From Bacillus sp. B15-48 (GTDB lineage Bacteria; Bacillota; Bacilli; Bacillales; Cytobacillaceae), in assembly GCF_016879755.1 (NCBI RefSeq), contig NZ_WOFU01000015.1:1-55557 (forward strand): a stretch of DNA of 55,557 bases, given 5' to 3'. Of this stretch, positions 42,488 through 50,316 are shown one piece after another. Each line of letters starts with the position of its first letter. Position 1 is the first letter of the stretch. Below the pieces are notes generated by a model. The model had not been told where the DNA came from. It was given only the letters and a program-made list of their open reading frames with translations, and did not search any database. The translations under genes and the position numbers were made by a program.

Positions 42488-43501
42488 CTAAACTTTTAAA
42501 CCCTTTTTCTCTGCTAATTCAACAGCTACATCTAAGATCCAGTCTTCCTGGCCAGCAACCGCATTCCTTTTCCCTAATTCCTCCATAATTTCGGATACCC
42601 CAACACCAAACTTTTCCGCCGCATGCCTTACATGCAGTAAAAAGCTGTTGTATACTCCGGCATATCCACTAGATAAATTATCACGGTCAATGAGAATTGG
42701 AGTCTGCATCAACGGAGCAACGATTTCTTCTGCCGCATCCATTAAAACCGCTAAATTAACCCCAGTATCTAAGTTCATTTTATTTAGAACCGCTACTAGT
42801 ACTTCAGTTGGAGCATTTCCGGCACCTGCTCCTAGTCCCCTTAATGTCCCGTCAATTTGATCTGCACCAGCTTCAAGCGCTGTTACAGTATTTCCAATCG
42901 CTAAGCCAAGATTATTATGAGCATGAAAACCGACTTCAATCGATAAAGCTTCTTTCAGAGCTGAAACTCTTTCGCGAACACCACTTTGAACAAGTGCTCC
43001 AGCAGAATCGACCACATAGACGCAATCCGCACCATAAGATTCCATCAGCTTCGCCTGCTCTACAAGCACACTAGCTGGCTGGGAATGAGACATCATTAAA
43101 AACCCTACAGCCTCAAGCCCTAATTCCTTCGCTAAGCGGAAATACTGCTCGGTTACATCTGCTTCCGTGCAATGAACAGCGATTCGAATGACCTTAATGC
43201 CAAGTTCAGCTGCCTCTCGTAATTCTTTACTCGTTCCAATCCCTGGAACAAATAAGGAAGCAATCTTTGCATTTTTCGCTGTTTCGACGGCCACTTTAAT
43301 CAAATCTAATTCTGAATGGACAGAGAATCCTTGCTGTATCGTTGATCCATTCAAGCCAGCACCATGGCTGACCTCAATGACAGGTACACCGGCTTCATCT
43401 AGACTTTGAACAATCGTTCTTACTGTTTCCGGAGTATAACTATGGCTGACCGCATGATCACCATCTCTTAAGGTTGTATCTGTTAGTCGAGGAATGTTCA
43501 T
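42488..43501 (-). CDS. dmpG: 4-hydroxy-2-oxovalerate aldolase
   Basis: HMGL-like pyruvate aldolase, 337 residues, that splits 4-hydroxy-2-oxovalerate into pyruvate and acetaldehyde. N-terminal [13 protein letters not shown] holds the metal-binding Asp. [23 protein letters not shown] (metal His pair) and [17 protein letters not shown] follow. Its ATG overlaps the stop of the acetaldehyde dehydrogenase gene by 4 bp. In known systems the two proteins form a channelling complex, in line with this coupling. Confidence 0.95.
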   Translation of the reverse strand: MNIPRLTDTTLRDGDHAVSHSYTPETVRTIVQSLDEAGVPVIEVSHGAGLNGSTIQQGFSVHSELDLIKVAVETAKNAKIASLFVPGIGTSKELREAAELGIKVIRIAVHCTEADVTEQYFRLAKELGLEAVGFLMMSHSQPASVLVEQAKLMESYGADCVYVVDSAGALVQSGVRERVSALKEALSIEVGFHAHNNLGLAIGNTVTALEAGADQIDGTLRGLGAGAGNAPTEVLVAVLNKMNLDTGVNLAVLMDAAEEIVAPLMQTPILIDRDNLSSGYAGVYNSFLLHVRHAAEKFGVGVSEIMEELGKRNAVAGQEDWILDVAVELAEKKGLKV

Positions 43502-44409
43502 CGTGTAACCTCCTTTGTCTCAAGAAAATGTGCAGCGTATGAATCTCCGACTTTATAAGCGGATGCAGTCATAATATCCAAATTCCCGGCATAAGTCGGG
43601 AAGAAATCCCCAGCTCCGACAACTTCATTCATGATGACTACCGTTGGCAATCGGCCCCAAGGCGTTTCACGGTAATCTACAAAAGGCGTTCCTTTTAAAC
43701 GATATCCAGGCACATAGCTAGAAATCTCAGCGGCAATCGACTGAACAGATTCAATTACTGCTTGTTCATCAAATTCACCTTTAACGACGGCATAGACAGA
43801 ATTTGTCATATTAATGGGTGGTTCGGCAGGATTGAATACCGGAATTGCTCGAGCCGTTTTCGCTCCACCAATCTTTTGAACCGCATTGGCAGTTGTGCGA
43901 ACAAATTCATCGACATTTTGCCTTGTTCCCGGTCCAATCGACAGACTCGCTGCTGTTGCAATCACTTCGGCATAGTGGACAGGAACGACTCGATTAACTG
44001 CATACACAAGTGGCGTTGTTGCTTGCCCTCCACAAGAAATCAAATTGACATTCATCGCATCGAGATGGTCATTTATGTTTACGGTAGGCACAACAAACGG
44101 TCCAATCGCTGCCGGTGTCATATCAATCGCTAATTTCCCCTGTTCTCTTAGTGCAGGAGCATTTAGCTTATGGGCTTTTGCACTCGTCGCGTCGAAGACG
44201 ATTTTAATTTCCGGGTCTTCTAAAATAGCGTCAATTCCGTGATGGCTCGTGCGAATCCCTCTTTCCTTCGCTCTGGAAAGCCCTTCTGAATTTGGGTCAA
44301 TTCCTGCTACTAAAGCTACTTCCATATTTCCTTCGTTTTTCAACATTTTATACATGAGGTCAGTTCCGATATTTCCTGACCCTAAAATCGCTGCTTTTAC
44401 TTTTGCCAA
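43498..44409 (-). CDS. dmpF: Acylating acetaldehyde dehydrogenase
   Basis: Converts acetaldehyde, NAD and CoA to acetyl-CoA. About 303 residues: [14 protein letters not shown] (NAD), [23 protein letters not shown] with the catalytic Cys, and [20 protein letters not shown]. The frame is open to TTG at 44442, right after the dioxygenase stop, but TTG at 44409 follows GGGGTG by 6 nt and gives [12 protein letters not shown], the normal family start, so I choose it; GTG at 44418 is another option. Partner of the downstream aldolase. Confidence 0.93.
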   Translation of the reverse strand: MAKVKAAILGSGNIGTDLMYKMLKNEGNMEVALVAGIDPNSEGLSRAKERGIRTSHHGIDAILEDPEIKIVFDATSAKAHKLNAPALREQGKLAIDMTPAAIGPFVVPTVNINDHLDAMNVNLISCGGQATTPLVYAVNRVVPVHYAEVIATAASLSIGPGTRQNVDEFVRTTANAVQKIGGAKTARAIPVFNPAEPPINMTNSVYAVVKGEFDEQAVIESVQSIAAEISSYVPGYRLKGTPFVDYRETPWGRLPTVVIMNEVVGAGDFFPTYAGNLDIMTASAYKVGDSYAAHFLETKEVTR

Positions 44410-44442
44410 TCCTTTCACCCCGCTTTTTTTATCTTCGATCAA

Positions 44443-45438
44443 TTATGGCTTTACAACTTTTTCTTCTTCAGCCTCGCGAACCGTACGCGGTGTTCCTTGT
44501 GTCCACCAAGATTCAGGGAAGGCAGTTCCAATCCACGTATCGCCATTGCCTGGTACGTCTTCCATCTCCCAAATCACCGGCTTCCATGCTGGGTCGGTAA
44601 TGATATAGCCAGCATCTCCAAACAATTCAATGCGATTACCACCTGGTTCGATCACATACATACAGAATGCTTGGCTGACTCCATGTTTATTTGGTGGGAC
44701 TTCAATGCTAATCCCATGATCTTTCATTAAATCAGAAACATCATAAAGGTTTTGCGGAATTCCATACCAATAGCAAAGGTGATGTAATTTCCCTTTTACG
44801 AGATTTGGCTCTTGCATGAAAGCAATTTCGTGAACAAGATTGGAAACACTAATCCAGCTTCCAAGAACATTTCCGTTATCCCTAATTTGCTCTCTCAATC
44901 GGAAGCCAAGTGTATCTAACATAAAGTCCGTATCTTTGCCAGGATTTGAGGTCATGAGATTAACATGATCTAGGCGACGAACAGGTACGCCACGATCTGG
45001 ACGTTTTGACGGACGGTTTAATAATTTTGATCTCCGTTCTTCGGATACCTCGTAATATTCTACATCCCATAAAATTTCCATTAAGTGCCCATCTTCTGTT
45101 GTGAATTGGTATGCCTTGCCATGACCGATATCGCCATCGATCCATCCTTTTCCTAATCCCGTTTTTTCAATTTCTTCTACTCGGCGCTCGAGAGCTTGTG
45201 GAGAAGTTGCGCGCCATGCGACATGACCTAATCCTGCTTGTGCGGATTCCGTAATTTTCAACGTATTATGGTAAAAGTCTTCATAAGCCCGAAGGTAAAC
45301 AGAGTTTCCAGAACGAGCAGTAACTTCCATTCCGAGAAAGCGTGTAAAAAATTCCACTGACTGTTCAAGTTTTGGAGAAAGTATTTCCACGTGAGCTAAT
45401 TGTGCTACATCAAAAATTGGTTCTTTAAAATTCATCAT
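44443..45438 (-). CDS. Catechol 2,3-dioxygenase, copy 1
   Basis: Extradiol (meta-cleaving) dioxygenase of the vicinal oxygen chelate family, 331 residues, two repeats of the fold. Probable Fe(II) ligands are His158 ([11 protein letters not shown]), His220 ([10 protein letters not shown]) and Glu271 ([10 protein letters not shown]), spaced as in XylE. It opens catechol to 2-hydroxymuconate semialdehyde. First gene of the meta operon; GGGAGGA precedes the start. A second copy (47460-48449) is near-identical in the centre and more diverged at the ends. Confidence 0.93.
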   Translation of the reverse strand: MMNFKEPIFDVAQLAHVEILSPKLEQSVEFFTRFLGMEVTARSGNSVYLRAYEDFYHNTLKITESAQAGLGHVAWRATSPQALERRVEEIEKTGLGKGWIDGDIGHGKAYQFTTEDGHLMEILWDVEYYEVSEERRSKLLNRPSKRPDRGVPVRRLDHVNLMTSNPGKDTDFMLDTLGFRLREQIRDNGNVLGSWISVSNLVHEIAFMQEPNLVKGKLHHLCYWYGIPQNLYDVSDLMKDHGISIEVPPNKHGVSQAFCMYVIEPGGNRIELFGDAGYIITDPAWKPVIWEMEDVPGNGDTWIGTAFPESWWTQGTPRTVREAEEEKVVKP

Positions 45439-45583
45439 TCTTATTCCTCCCTAATTTTCATGTTTCGTTTTATTTTTTTAAAATATAAATAACAATATTG
45501 ACGAACTGTACTTACAAGTGATACCGTTTTCATAGACTGGTATCTAAATTTTATAAATTATCTAAAATCTATTGCATATTCTT

Positions 45584-45637
45584 ATTTTATAAGGATTAAA
45601 GTATTCTTTCAATCGAACTGTCCCGTTATAAGGGACA
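45584..45637 (-). promoter_or_regulatory. Promoter and palindromic operator of the catechol operon
   Basis: On the minus strand -35 TTGAAA (45607-45612) and -10 TAAAAT (45584-45589) are 17 bp apart. The palindrome TGTCCCGTTATAAGGGACA (45619-45637) has its GTCCC core start 7 bp upstream of the -35. This is an activator-like position. The site lies in the divergent gap before the IclR gene. Confidence 0.7.
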
Positions 45638-45700
45638 TTTTAATAATTTTTTTAATAATTTTAAATTATTGTAATATTTTTAAATGAAATGGAGGAAACT

Positions 45701-46474
45701 ATGATACAAGAACAAGATAAGCTACTTTCTTCAGTGAAAAATGCGCTTAGAGTTTTACGTGCGTTTAAAATGAATCAACCACAAAAGGGGGTACGTGAGC
45801 TTGCTTCTGAGCTCGAGCTAGGAAAAAGCAGTGTCCAAAGAATTCTTACTACACTTGCATCCGAGGGATTGGTCAAAAAAAATAGTGAAACAAACAAATA
45901 TGAATTAGGTTTATCTGTAGTAGAATTAAGTTCCATTTTCCTTAGCGGCATCGATCTACATACCGAATCGCTTCCAATCCTTACAAATCTCGCAAATAAA
46001 TGCGGAGAAACAGCCCATATTGCCATCTTAGAGGAAAACAATGTTGTCTACTTAGGCAAAGCAGAAGGGAAAGACGCTAAGAAAATAGAATCACATATAG
46101 GATTGCAAAATTATACTCACTGCACGAGTTCGGGAAAACTCCTGCTTGCTCATAGCGGCAGCTACTTTGTAAATCTTGTGATTCAAAATGGGCTCGATTC
46201 ACTAACACCACAAACAATTACTGACCCAGAAATTTTCCGCCAAGAGTTAGACACAATCCTAAAGCAAGGATACTCAGTAAGCAGGGGCGAATTTAAACTA
46301 GGTCGAACCTCCGTGTCTGCACCAATAAGGGACCATACAGGGAAAGTCATTGCCGCTATTAATCTAGTTGGACCTAGTTCGCGTTTCTCGAATCCACGGA
46401 TTACCTATTTCGCTAGCGAACTCATTCGCTCAGGTGAACTGATTTCTGAGAGACTAGGCTACTGGAAAAGGTGA
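45701..46474 (+). CDS. IclR family transcriptional regulator
   Basis: About 257 residues. The N-terminal winged HTH (about 6-68) shows VRELASELELGKSSVQRILT and LASEGLVKK. The C-terminal effector domain has IAILEENNVVYLGKAEG, HCTSSGKLLLA and GYSVSRGEFKLGRTSVSAPI, typical of IclR ligand domains. ATG at 45701 lies 6 nt after GGAGG; the upstream ATG at 45689 is part of that ribosome binding site. Divergent from the catechol operon, which it probably activates, as PcaU- or CatR-type relatives do. The likely effector is an aromatic or pathway intermediate. Confidence 0.9.
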   Translation: MIQEQDKLLSSVKNALRVLRAFKMNQPQKGVRELASELELGKSSVQRILTTLASEGLVKKNSETNKYELGLSVVELSSIFLSGIDLHTESLPILTNLANKCGETAHIAILEENNVVYLGKAEGKDAKKIESHIGLQNYTHCTSSGKLLLAHSGSYFVNLVIQNGLDSLTPQTITDPEIFRQELDTILKQGYSVSRGEFKLGRTSVSAPIRDHTGKVIAAINLVGPSSRFSNPRITYFASELIRSGELISERLGYWKR

Positions 46475-46495
46475 AGTTCAATATCAAAAATTCGC

Positions 46496-47368
46496 TCATA
46501 GATTCACTAATGTTAAACTAGTAAAACTATGTTTGCGATTCACTTCAGTCAAACATTCTTTCGGCAGGCGTTTCTGCCAACAAACTCGAATCGTTTCCCC
46601 TTGTTCAAAGGGGAAGCTTTGCTTATGATATAAAAGGAATTTAATTTTCCCATTTCCCACTAAAGCTGGATACTTTGTTGTCAGCTGTTGATTTGTGACA
46701 GTTACTTCATAAAAGCCTGGGGCTGGAAGTAAGTAATATGGATGGATCATCATCATCGCATCTTGATTCGTTACACGAACTTTTCCTTCTATTTGATAAA
46801 AATCACCGAGGTATTGTGGAATTTTCTCAATTTCACCTGTTAAGATTAAATTTCGAATCAAGGTGGAACTAATTTTTTCTCCTTCATACTCTTGTTTTTT
46901 GACTTTGAACCCTTCAATCTTTCCTTCCGAATCATCTTTGATTCGATCCATATTTCCTTCTCCTCTATGCCCATATGTAAAATCAAAACCGGCCACAACC
47001 TGTTTTGCCCCAAAATCGAGAAGATAATTTTGAACAAATTCTTTTGGGGATAGGGCGGCAAATTCAGCGTCGAACTGAATTAGGAAAAAACAATCCGCCC
47101 CAAGTTTTTCAAATATTTTTTGTTTCTCTGCAATTGGCATGAGATAAGGAACGCTTTTCTTTCCATTTATAAGAACTTCCTTCGGATGGGGAAAAAAACT
47201 CATTATTTTTAAAGGGAGCCCTCTCAGATCCGCCTGTTTTTTCGCCTCTTTTATCACCTGTTGATGCCCTAAATGTACCCCATCAAAAAACCCTAGAGCG
47301 ATCACACATGGTTTTGCTTTTAAAAGAGTTTGTCTGCGATTAGTGCTCGTCACATGAATGAATTCCAA
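46496..47368 (-). CDS. FAD synthetase (RibF-like) with divergent kinase domain
   Basis: 290 residues. The N-terminal FMN adenylyltransferase domain (1-185) has ALGFFDGVHLGHQ, FFPHPKEVL, VAGFDFTYGHRGEG and ISSTLIRNLI. The C-terminal part occupies the riboflavin kinase position but lacks a clear kinase signature (such as PTAN), so it may only make FAD from FMN. The start is TTG at 47368 with GGGAGG upstream. It follows the flavin-dependent monooxygenase and dioxygenase on the same strand, so it is probably a dedicated supply of FAD for the monooxygenase and its reductase. It is shorter than the housekeeping RibC/RibF (about 315). Confidence 0.8.
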   Translation of the reverse strand: MEFIHVTSTNRRQTLLKAKPCVIALGFFDGVHLGHQQVIKEAKKQADLRGLPLKIMSFFPHPKEVLINGKKSVPYLMPIAEKQKIFEKLGADCFFLIQFDAEFAALSPKEFVQNYLLDFGAKQVVAGFDFTYGHRGEGNMDRIKDDSEGKIEGFKVKKQEYEGEKISSTLIRNLILTGEIEKIPQYLGDFYQIEGKVRVTNQDAMMMIHPYYLLPAPGFYEVTVTNQQLTTKYPALVGNGKIKFLLYHKQSFPFEQGETIRVCWQKRLPKECLTEVNRKHSFTSLTLVNL

Positions 47369-47459
47369 GATAGCTCCCTCCCTCGATGAACGATCTGTTT
47401 TTTCTTAAGCTATTTCATCAATTTATTAAAAATTTAGTTTTTAGAAATCACTTTAACCG

Positions 47460-48449
47460 TTAAGATTTAACTACTTCATCAGATTTAACAGCTGTTCTTG
47501 GTGTTCCTTGCGTCCACCATGATTCTGGGAAAGCCGTTCCAATCCAAGTATCACCGTTTCCAGGGACATCCTTCATCTCCCAAACGACTGGTTTCCAAGC
47601 TGGATCCGAGATGATATAACCTGCATCGCCGAACAATTCAATGCGATTTCCGCCTGGTTCGATTACATACATACAAAACGCTTGAGAAACTCCATGCTTA
47701 TTCGGCGGAACTTCAACTTCAATTTCATGGTCTTTCAGCAAATCTGCAACATCATAAAGATTTTGTGGGATTCCATACCAGTAGCATAGATGATGTAATT
47801 TCCCTTTTACGCGGTTTGGTTCTTGCATGAAAGCAATTTCGTGAACAAGATTGGAAACACTGATCCAGCTTCCAAGAACATTTCCGTTATCCCTAATTTG
47901 CTCTCTTAATCGGAAGCCAAGTGTATCTAACATAAAGTCCGTATCTTTGCCAGGGTTTGAAGTCATGAGATTAATATGATCTAGGCGACGAACAGGTACG
48001 CCACGATCTGGACGTTTTGAAGGACGATTTAATAGTTTTGACCTTTGTTCTTCTTGAGTGTGGTAGTATTCTACCTCCCAAAGGATTTCCATTAAGTGAC
48101 CATCCGTTGTCGTGAATTGGTACGCTTTTCCATGACCAATATCCCCATCGATCCAGCCGATTCCAAAGCCTGATTTTTCAATTTCTGCAACGCGACGCTC
48201 AAGAGCTTGAGGAGAAGTCGCACGCCAAGCGACATGCCCTAGTCCCGCTTCGTTTGCCTCAGTAATTTTTAACGTATTATGATAAAAATCTTCGTAAGCG
48301 CGGAGATAGACAGAGTTTTCAGATCTAGCCGTTACTTCCATTCCTAGAAATCTTGTGAAAAATTCGACCGACTTTTCAAGTTTAGGTGAAAGAATCTCCA
48401 CATGTGCAAGCTGTGCAACATCAAAAATTGGTTCTTTGTATGAGTTCAT
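47460..48449 (-). CDS. Catechol 2,3-dioxygenase, copy 2
   Basis: Extradiol dioxygenase of 329 residues, nearly the same protein as the copy at 44443-45438, with the same three probable iron ligands. In the centre (about 47822-48023) the DNA matches the other copy at all but about six positions, while the ends differ at many synonymous sites. AGGGGGAT lies before the ATG. It sits between the monooxygenase (upstream) and the FAD synthetase, which makes a phenol-to-ring-cleavage operon comparable to pheA-pheB of thermophilic bacilli. Confidence 0.93.
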   Translation of the reverse strand: MNSYKEPIFDVAQLAHVEILSPKLEKSVEFFTRFLGMEVTARSENSVYLRAYEDFYHNTLKITEANEAGLGHVAWRATSPQALERRVAEIEKSGFGIGWIDGDIGHGKAYQFTTTDGHLMEILWEVEYYHTQEEQRSKLLNRPSKRPDRGVPVRRLDHINLMTSNPGKDTDFMLDTLGFRLREQIRDNGNVLGSWISVSNLVHEIAFMQEPNRVKGKLHHLCYWYGIPQNLYDVADLLKDHEIEVEVPPNKHGVSQAFCMYVIEPGGNRIELFGDAGYIISDPAWKPVVWEMKDVPGNGDTWIGTAFPESWWTQGTPRTAVKSDEVVKS

Positions 48450-48507
48450 TAGTATATCCCCCTGTTTTTTAAGTTAATATTGTAGGTTTATTTATAATTC
48501 TGAGGTC

Positions 48508-48537
48508 ATGACATGATGGTTTCAACCATCATGTCAT
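48508..48537. other. Perfect hairpin between monooxygenase and dioxygenase genes
   Basis: ATGACATGATGG pairs perfectly with CCATCATGTCAT around a 6-nt loop. No U-tract follows on the minus strand. It may protect the upstream transcript or partially terminate. Confidence 0.6.
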
Positions 48538-48552
48538 CCACCTCATTTGTTT

Positions 48553-50055
48553 TTAGGAGTTAACAGTTTCTACTTCCGCCCATGTTTTGTTCGTCCAGCC
48601 ATTTAAGTCATAATCGTTTAATGCTGAATCAGCAAATGCTTTGTATCGATCGGCTGCACCGACTGCCTCAGCTTGGAACAAGGCTTCCATTCGAATATTT
48701 TCATGATTGCCTGCATAATTGACTTCATAAAGCTCATGCCGTCCGCCAAATTCTGATCCAATCGTATCCCAAACCATTTTTAATAATTTCACTTTATCTT
48801 CAGCATCGATACCTGTTCCTCGGTAATACTGATCCAAATACGGCTTTATTTCCGGGTTGAGAAAATCTTTCGCACTAGATGGTAACTGAATCAAACCACC
48901 GGCAACTACCTGTTCAAAAATCCCTTTCACTCGAACCCAGCTCGATGGTGCTAATGCCCGATAAGCCGCACTAGAGGCACCATTTGGAATAGCGAGACCA
49001 TTTGGTCCAATATCCGGATCGGTTGCCATCGCTGTAGACAATCCCCAGAACATATTCCTTATTGCGACAACTTCACCAATCTGGGCCTGCACACCTCTAA
49101 AGTTCTTTGTTCCAGCTGCTTCTGTTGCTTTTAATAGTAGTCCTGTCATGAAGTCCAGCTTAACAGCAAGACGAGTACAACCATGGAATGTAAAACGGTT
49201 AACGAAGCCACTTTCAGGTACAAAATTATTTGATATTCTAATATTTTTGTAGCAAAGAACATCTTCCCACGGAATAAACACATTATCTAAAACAATGACA
49301 GCATCATTTTCATCAAAACGACTTGATAGCGGATAATCGAATGGTGTTCCAGTTGTTGCAGCTTGAAGCTCGTAAGATTGGCGGCTAATCATTTTCACCC
49401 CTGGTGCATTCATTGGCACAAAAAAGATTAACGCATGGCTATGATCCCCATCTCCTAAATCGATTGTTCCATAGTTGGCAACAAAGTTATAATGGGTTAA
49501 CGCTGCAGCCGTCCCAACCATCTTGGCACCGCTTACAATAATACCATCATCTCTTTCAGCAACAGCACGAACGAAAACATCTTTATTTTCATGAAGTGGT
49601 TTTGAGCGATCAACTTGTGGATTGATGACAGTATGGTTAACGAAAGGAAGCTCTTTAGCCGCTTTCCTGTACCATGCTTTCGCGTTGTCCTCAAATCCTT
49701 CATAGTAGGGAGCAAGCCCATCTAAATGACCAATAAACGAAGCTTTATAATCAGGAGTGCGACCCATAAATCCATAATTAAGCTTAGACCATTCAGCAAT
49801 CGCATCTCTTGCACCCAATAGGTCTTGTGAACTTTTAGGAGTGATAAAAAATTTATGTGTTCGATCTCCATATTCATTTTCAGCAGTTAAAATATCACGT
49901 GTCGCTGGATCGTGAAGAGCGTCATACATTCTCGCATACGAGCGTGCAGAGTTACGATATGCCGGATGTGTCGTTACATCATCAATCTTTTCTCCATTTA
50001 AATAGACAACTCTTCCATCATTTAGACTCTCCAAATATTCTTTACCTGTGTACAT
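48553..50055 (-). CDS. Flavin-dependent phenol/4-hydroxyphenylacetate monooxygenase, oxygenase component
   Basis: HpaB/PheA-type large component of a two-component monooxygenase, 500 residues, acyl-CoA dehydrogenase-like fold. Starts MYTGKEYLESLNDGRVVYLN, with FMGRTPDYKASF, HTVINPQVDRS, RDDGIIVSGAKMVGTAA, NVFIPWEDVLCY and GTGIDAEDKVKLLKMVWD, all typical of the family. It uses FADH2 made by a separate reductase to ortho-hydroxylate a phenol; no reductase (HpaC/PheA2) gene is in the window. Next to catechol 2,3-dioxygenase and a phenol-sensor regulator, phenol or a simple methylphenol is the likely substrate, with catechol as product. Confidence 0.9.
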   Translation of the reverse strand: MYTGKEYLESLNDGRVVYLNGEKIDDVTTHPAYRNSARSYARMYDALHDPATRDILTAENEYGDRTHKFFITPKSSQDLLGARDAIAEWSKLNYGFMGRTPDYKASFIGHLDGLAPYYEGFEDNAKAWYRKAAKELPFVNHTVINPQVDRSKPLHENKDVFVRAVAERDDGIIVSGAKMVGTAAALTHYNFVANYGTIDLGDGDHSHALIFFVPMNAPGVKMISRQSYELQAATTGTPFDYPLSSRFDENDAVIVLDNVFIPWEDVLCYKNIRISNNFVPESGFVNRFTFHGCTRLAVKLDFMTGLLLKATEAAGTKNFRGVQAQIGEVVAIRNMFWGLSTAMATDPDIGPNGLAIPNGASSAAYRALAPSSWVRVKGIFEQVVAGGLIQLPSSAKDFLNPEIKPYLDQYYRGTGIDAEDKVKLLKMVWDTIGSEFGGRHELYEVNYAGNHENIRMEALFQAEAVGAADRYKAFADSALNDYDLNGWTNKTWAEVETVNS

Positions 50056-50103
50056 TTTTCCAACTCCATTCTTTAATTTATGAATATTTTAACTATTAAC
50101 TTT

Positions 50104-50132
50104 ATAATAATTTATCTGAAAATTCTTAACAA
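50104..50132 (-). promoter_or_regulatory. Predicted promoter of the monooxygenase operon
   Basis: On the minus strand -35 TTGTTA (50127-50132) and -10 TATTAT (50104-50109) are 17 bp apart, 49 bp upstream of the ATG. The palindrome seen at the two IclR-type promoters is absent, so a different regulator, probably the XylR_N/PucR protein upstream, acts here. Confidence 0.55.
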
Positions 50133-50198
50133 CGGCACCGACTGACAGAAATTAAAAGAAAAACTACTATTTTGTGTTAGTTTATTAAAATAATAAAA

Positions 50199-50231
50199 AC
50201 AGACAACCATTTAGCTATCGGTTATCTGTTC
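50199..50231 (-). terminator. Terminator of the XylR_N/PucR regulator gene
   Basis: AACAGATAACC pairs with GGTTGTCTGTT (one mismatch) on the minus strand, followed by a T-run. It separates the regulator from the monooxygenase operon. Confidence 0.7.
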
Positions 50232-50316
50232 CTTCATGCGGTGAACTTAGGCGCATTTGCACTTAAACCATCCCATGCGCCCGCTCCATTTTACACCTTA
50301 TCATTTATTTTGTGGA

